Assembly: GCA_000729835.1 (NCBI GenBank)
Contig: JFHB01000314.1
Span: 1 to 25,667 of the forward strand
Length of the DNA stretch: 25,667 nt
From: Atkinsonella hypoxylon
Taxonomy: Eukaryota > Ascomycota > Sordariomycetes > Hypocreales > Clavicipitaceae
Reading direction: 5' to 3'
Part shown: piece after piece, positions 22,154 through 25,667 of the stretch
Position numbering within the stretch: the first letter of the stretch is position 1
Layout: each line of letters starts with the position of its first letter
The notes under the pieces: generated by a model
Databases searched by the model: none
What the model was told of the DNA's origin: nothing
What the model saw: only the letters and a program-made list of their open reading frames with translations
Program-made: the position numbers and the translations under genes

Positions 22154-22979
22154 TTGTTAAAAATAAGCTACTCTGTATAGCCTATTTTTATGCCTACTAG
22201 TTGCTCTATCACGTGACCCTCATTAGGTCTTGTTACGTTGATTTTTGGTAGAGATATCGCTGTTACTAGATGCGAAACATCTAGAATCGACTAAGGCAAA
22301 GTTGCCTAACCTATAGTTAACTTTAACAGCGATTTTCTCTACAACTAGCAATAGTAGAAATTCAAGAAGTATACTATTCGAAAGCTAAGAATTAGGGCTA
22401 TCTAATAGTATAATTGTTGGATAGAGTTGCTTATAAGGGTTGCTTGTTATTAGTGGAATTTATTAAATTGTGCACGTAGGTGTCTTGTTTATATAGCTGT
22501 AAGTCGATTTTTTTGTTTTTATATAGTAAATCTTTTTGCGGAAATTATAAAGTAGCCTATAAGCCCCTTCTAGTGACTACAGCTCGCTAATATAGTTAGT
22601 AGGTCTATAAGGGACTAGAAAGATTTAAGATCCTACTCTTACTAACTTGTTCGTTACAGCGCTCTCAATATAAAGATACTACTATTACAGTTATCTATTG
22701 CCTCTACGTAATCTATACTATACACTACAGCTTAATTTAGGCTGCTGCTGCTTCCACTACGTAATAATTGCTAGGAGCAATTACAGGTACTAAATCTAAG
22801 AGACCACTACCCTCTTAGATATCTAGTCCTGTAATCCCTATTATTTTCAAGGTTATAAGCCCGGAAGACCTATCTGCAAGCTGTTAGCCCGCTGAAATCT
22901 ACTATTGTGTACTGTATTACCCACTAGAAGCTATATTGAGACCTGCGCTAGCAGCTATCGCTACCATTAGTAGCTTGCT
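22154..22979 (+). repeat. Element E, right copy
   Basis: 22154-22737 is the reverse complement of 1-582, and 22676-22979 is a direct repeat of 582-890. No ORF. It begins exactly where Z's reverse transcriptase is cut, and its left end is the same base at which the left E copy ends, which suggests a true element or recombination boundary. It is slightly less RIP-mutated than the left copy. It contains the CTAGATG/CATCTAG palindrome (22266-22284), a GGCAA/TTGCC palindrome and CACGTG. Confidence 0.8.
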
Positions 22980-23456
22980 GGAAGCTATTAATACCTGCTG
23001 CACACATATCGCCAGCCACTATACTAGTGTTTTTATTCTGCCCACCCTATGCCTCCTGCACTCTATGCACCCTGTGTATACATACTTTTGAAGCTATTCT
23101 TAATAGCTTAGTTCTATTGTTGCGCAACATTAAAATATACACATCTGCATACATTACATTTGCACTGCGAATCGTTTTATTAGGCACTGCTTAATTAATT
23201 ATTTCCATTAAGAAATAAGCTCAGCGCTGCACTGCATCGCTCGTTGTTGTACTGTTATCTTGTATATCGTGCACCCTATGCACCTCTGTTAGTAGCTATA
23301 CTACAATTTGTAGTGCACGCCTAACAGCTCTTGTTGCGGATATTCCTGTGTTTTCAGTCGTAGAATTAATTTATGTAGTAATCCTACTAGTTAGGATTTT
23401 AAAGTAGGAATTAGCTGGATATCCCTAAATTAGCTGTGCCTAGGTCTCTACTGATT
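22980..23456. other. Less mutated non-coding DNA between E and the copia element
   Basis: No supported ORF. Unlike the sequence to its left it keeps many CpA, TpG and CpG. The motif ACCCTATGC occurs near 23043 and again near 23274. A diverged duplication is visible: the GAAGCTAT...ACCTGC...ATCGC unit at about 22927-22965 recurs at 22981-23015. Confidence 0.4.
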
Positions 23457-23625
23457 TGTTGGAACCTAATTGGAGAAGAATCTCCTGAATTTTTTAGCTA
23501 AAAATAGCTAGGACCTATATTTTATGCCCCTCGCAACTGCTTGTTAATCTGGTCTACTATACAAATTGTATGCGCATACAGATTGCAATACAACGCAGCC
23601 TTTAGAGCCCGTTATATCTATTACA
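23457..23625 (+). repeat. Candidate 5' LTR of the copia element
   Basis: Starts TGTTGGAACC, a typical Ty1/copia LTR start, and may end ATTACA at 23625. The 3' LTR lies outside the window, so neither the end nor the length (169 bp) can be confirmed. Confidence 0.35.
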
Positions 23626-23808
23626 AAAGAAATTAGAGAAAAATCTCAGTATAATTTCTAAAGATATAGGGCACTTCTAGGCCTATAATAGAGCAATCTA
23701 TTGATATCTACAAGAAGTTATTACCTGTTATTTACTACTTTTTCACTATAATTTAGCTATAATTAGCTATAAAAGAGCGTTAAATTAGCTACTTTTTAAA
23801 CCCTTAAA
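23626..23808. other. Leader of the copia element
   Basis: Non-coding, AT-rich. No primer-binding site recognised. Confidence 0.35.
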
Positions 23809-25667
23809 ATAGCACCAAAAGGAATAGGCAAGGGAAAGAGCACAAGCCCTAAACGGGGTAGTAGTTCTAGTACACTAGCTACAGCTGCTACTAGCTTTCC
23901 TAGTCCAGCAAGGTCCCCCCCTCAGCTAGTAGATTCCTCTTCTAATAAAGAAGATTATACAGCTAAGAAGGCTCTAAAGGAAGCTAGATTAGCTTCTAAA
24001 AGAGTAGTGCAAGTCTATAATGTGCAAGCTAATCTAAAAGCTTAAATAGATAAGCAACAAGAGACCCTAAATAGATTCATTAGGTATAGTAAAGCAAAAC
24101 AAAGCTAAAATGAAGGTAATATAGCTAATTTACTAAGTAAATTAGATACTATAATTACATCTATAGGTAATCTCTCTATAGGGTCTCCCTCTAAGGTAGT
24201 AGATCCTATTACTTCTAAAAGAGCTTCTAAAGTCTCTTTTAAAGCCCCTAAACCTTCTAGTTCCTCTAATAGTGCTACTTTTCTGCCTACTTTTAATGAA
24301 GGCACTATAAAAGAGTTAAATAAGAAAGTCTACTTAATTCTAGAGGCTGCTAAGCTAAAAGGCCCTAAAAATTTTAAACAGTAGAAGCAAGCTTTAACTA
24401 TTTAATTTAGAGCACTAGGATTCCCTTAATTTATTAATAATCCTAGTATAGCTAGTACTTTAGTAGATTTAGAACAAGCTATTATCCTTATAATTATAAG
24501 AGATAGTTGCCAATCTAGACCTTAAGCTGCTATAAGCTAGCATAAGTCCTCTGTAGATGCCTATAACGTTCTAGTTAGGCAGTATTTGCAGAGTGCTGAA
24601 ATACAACGTAGTACACTATATGCTAGTTATTACAACTTATTGTTTTTAAACTATAAGGGATCTTTAGAGGCCTTTAATGCTAAATTTAATAATTTACTAG
24701 CTAGATTACAGCTCTGTGGTATAGCTATTAATTCTATTGACTAGGTAAATCATTATATTAATGCTTTAAAGAAGACCTTCCCTAGCTAGGCTAAAAGGCA
24801 GCAATATTCTATTAGAGCTGCTAGAGCACAAGGTCTATCTGTAAAAATGCTGAATTTACAGTTCCTTATGGCTAACTTATTAGAAGAACAAAGAGATAAA
24901 AGCTCCTCTATATCTAAGGCGCTTAGTTATAAAGCTTCTAATTCTAATAGTTCTAATAATAATAAAGCTAATTAAGGAAAGAATCCTCCTAATCAGAAGA
25001 AGAATTCTGATTCTAATTCTAACGATTCTAATGCCTCTAAAGAAAAAGATACAGATAAAGCCTCTAAGAATAAGAAGAAGTGGAAGGGCCGAAGAAGAAG
25101 TAACAAAAACTCTAGGAATAAGGATAGAGAAGCTGCTTTTGCTATAGGTTGCTATAACCTATCTACTAGCAACTAGGATACTATAGAATTTAATGATTCT
25201 AGCAGTTCTAGTAGTGATGATTCTTACGATTTAGATACAGAATCTACTATTAGTAATACTAGTACTACTAGTAATAATACCCCTTCTTTTAACTATTCCA
25301 ATAGAATAATTAAAAACTCCTTACTATACAATACAGGTTCTACCTGTTATATAGTTAACAATAAGGCATTTTTTAGGACTTTTAAGCCTATAAAAAAGGG
25401 TAAAACTGCGCCTATTGCTACTAGAGGAGGTCCTATTTATCCTAAAGGACAGGGAACTGCTGTATTCTAGGTACTAGTTAGTATAAATCCAGCTAAATAC
25501 AGACCTTTAGCTCTAAAGGATGCTCTGTATTGCCTAGGTTTAGATACCAACCTAATTAGTGGTCTAAAGCACTATTTAACAGGGGGCACTCTCCTTAGAA
25601 ATTAGCTATTTCTAGCTAATAGAAGCTGCTGTAGGCTTCTAAATCCCAAAAAGTATAGTTTCTTTCT
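23809..25667 (+). pseudogene. gag-pol: Copia gag-pol, N-terminal 619 codons (partial)
   Basis: A single frame starts at ATA 23809 (probable former ATG) and remains in phase to the window end. It is broken by 13 stops, 6 TAA and 7 TAG, at 24043, 24106, 24382, 24403, 24427, 24523, 24538, 24742, 24787, 24973, 25174, 25468 and 25603, all explicable as Gln or Trp codons. Residues 1-60 are Ser/Lys/Pro-rich. Residues 165-370 form a copia-type Gag helical domain. About 385-460 is Asn/Ser/Lys-rich and basic (K-K-K-W-K-G-R-R-R), followed by a Ser/Asp/Thr-rich linker. The protease active site is at residue 508 as N-T-G-S (from D-T-G-S, 25330), followed by I-V-N-N. The Asn-Leu-Ile-Ser and L-L-N-P-K-K-Y segments near the end lead into the pre-integrase domain. 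No CCHC knuckle is visible. Confidence 0.85.

Larger units (their letters stand above)
23457..25667 (+). mobile_element. Ty1/copia retrotransposon, 5' part, runs off the right edge
   Basis: Gag followed in one frame by a copia-type protease and the start of a GAG-pre-integrase region. It is less RIP-mutated than Z, Y and W. It continues beyond the window, so integrase, RT and RNase H are not visible. Confidence 0.8.

Noticed and set aside
582..22979. 582-890 and 22676-22979 as the LTR pair of Z
   Set aside because: They are direct repeats, but they lack TG...CA ends and flanking duplication, and they are contiguous with the inverted part of E. Z also ends inside RT before the right copy.
24105..24305. 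A 66-codon open stretch on the minus strand, Leu/Glu-rich
   Set aside because: Antisense to the copia gag frame, which is supported by protease and gag similarity. The open state reflects Ser/Leu/Lys codons on the plus strand.

Overview
The window looks like a gene-free, transposon-packed AT-rich compartment of a filamentous ascomycete (Pezizomycotina). No intact host gene, RNA gene or CRISPR array was found. It holds decayed LTR retrotransposons that carry the imprint of repeat-induced point mutation (RIP). Paired LTRs differ only by C/T and G/A transitions. Reading frames are broken by TAA and TAG (from CAA, CAG, TGG) and almost never by TGA. Catalytic Asp codons have become Asn, and Cys/His of zinc knuckles have become Tyr. 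CpA and CpG are depleted while CpT and CpC persist.

Layout: an inverted-repeat element, called E here, occupies 1-581 (minus orientation), with a partial direct copy at 582-890. Then comes a three-level retrotransposon nest. Element Z, an old Ty3/gypsy, spans 1101-22153 and is truncated in its reverse transcriptase. Element Y, a Ty3/gypsy chromovirus at 3727-19653 with 331-bp LTRs and TSD CTACT, sits inside Z. Element W, a Ty3/gypsy at 5935-15883 with 243-bp LTRs and TSD AAGAT, sits inside Y between its protease and reverse transcriptase. Removing W restores one pol frame in Y, and removing Y restores one gag-pol frame in Z, so the insertion order is Z, then Y, then W. A second E copy at 22154-22979 (plus orientation) closes the block. 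After about 480 bp of less mutated non-coding DNA, the 5' part of a Ty1/copia element (gag-protease) runs off the right edge; it is the least mutated element (13 in-frame stops in 619 codons).

Most notable points: (1) W appears to carry an additional long reading frame downstream of integrase, about 590 codons with a coiled-coil-like part, that I cannot assign to a family. (2) In both LTR pairs the outward-facing half of each LTR is spared from RIP while the inward half is heavily mutated. (3) The whole 21.6-kb nest is bracketed by about 580-bp inverted copies of E that share the same inner breakpoint.

All gene calls below are pseudogenes. Positions were read by eye, and ORF starts and ends inside RIP-mutated elements are approximate.
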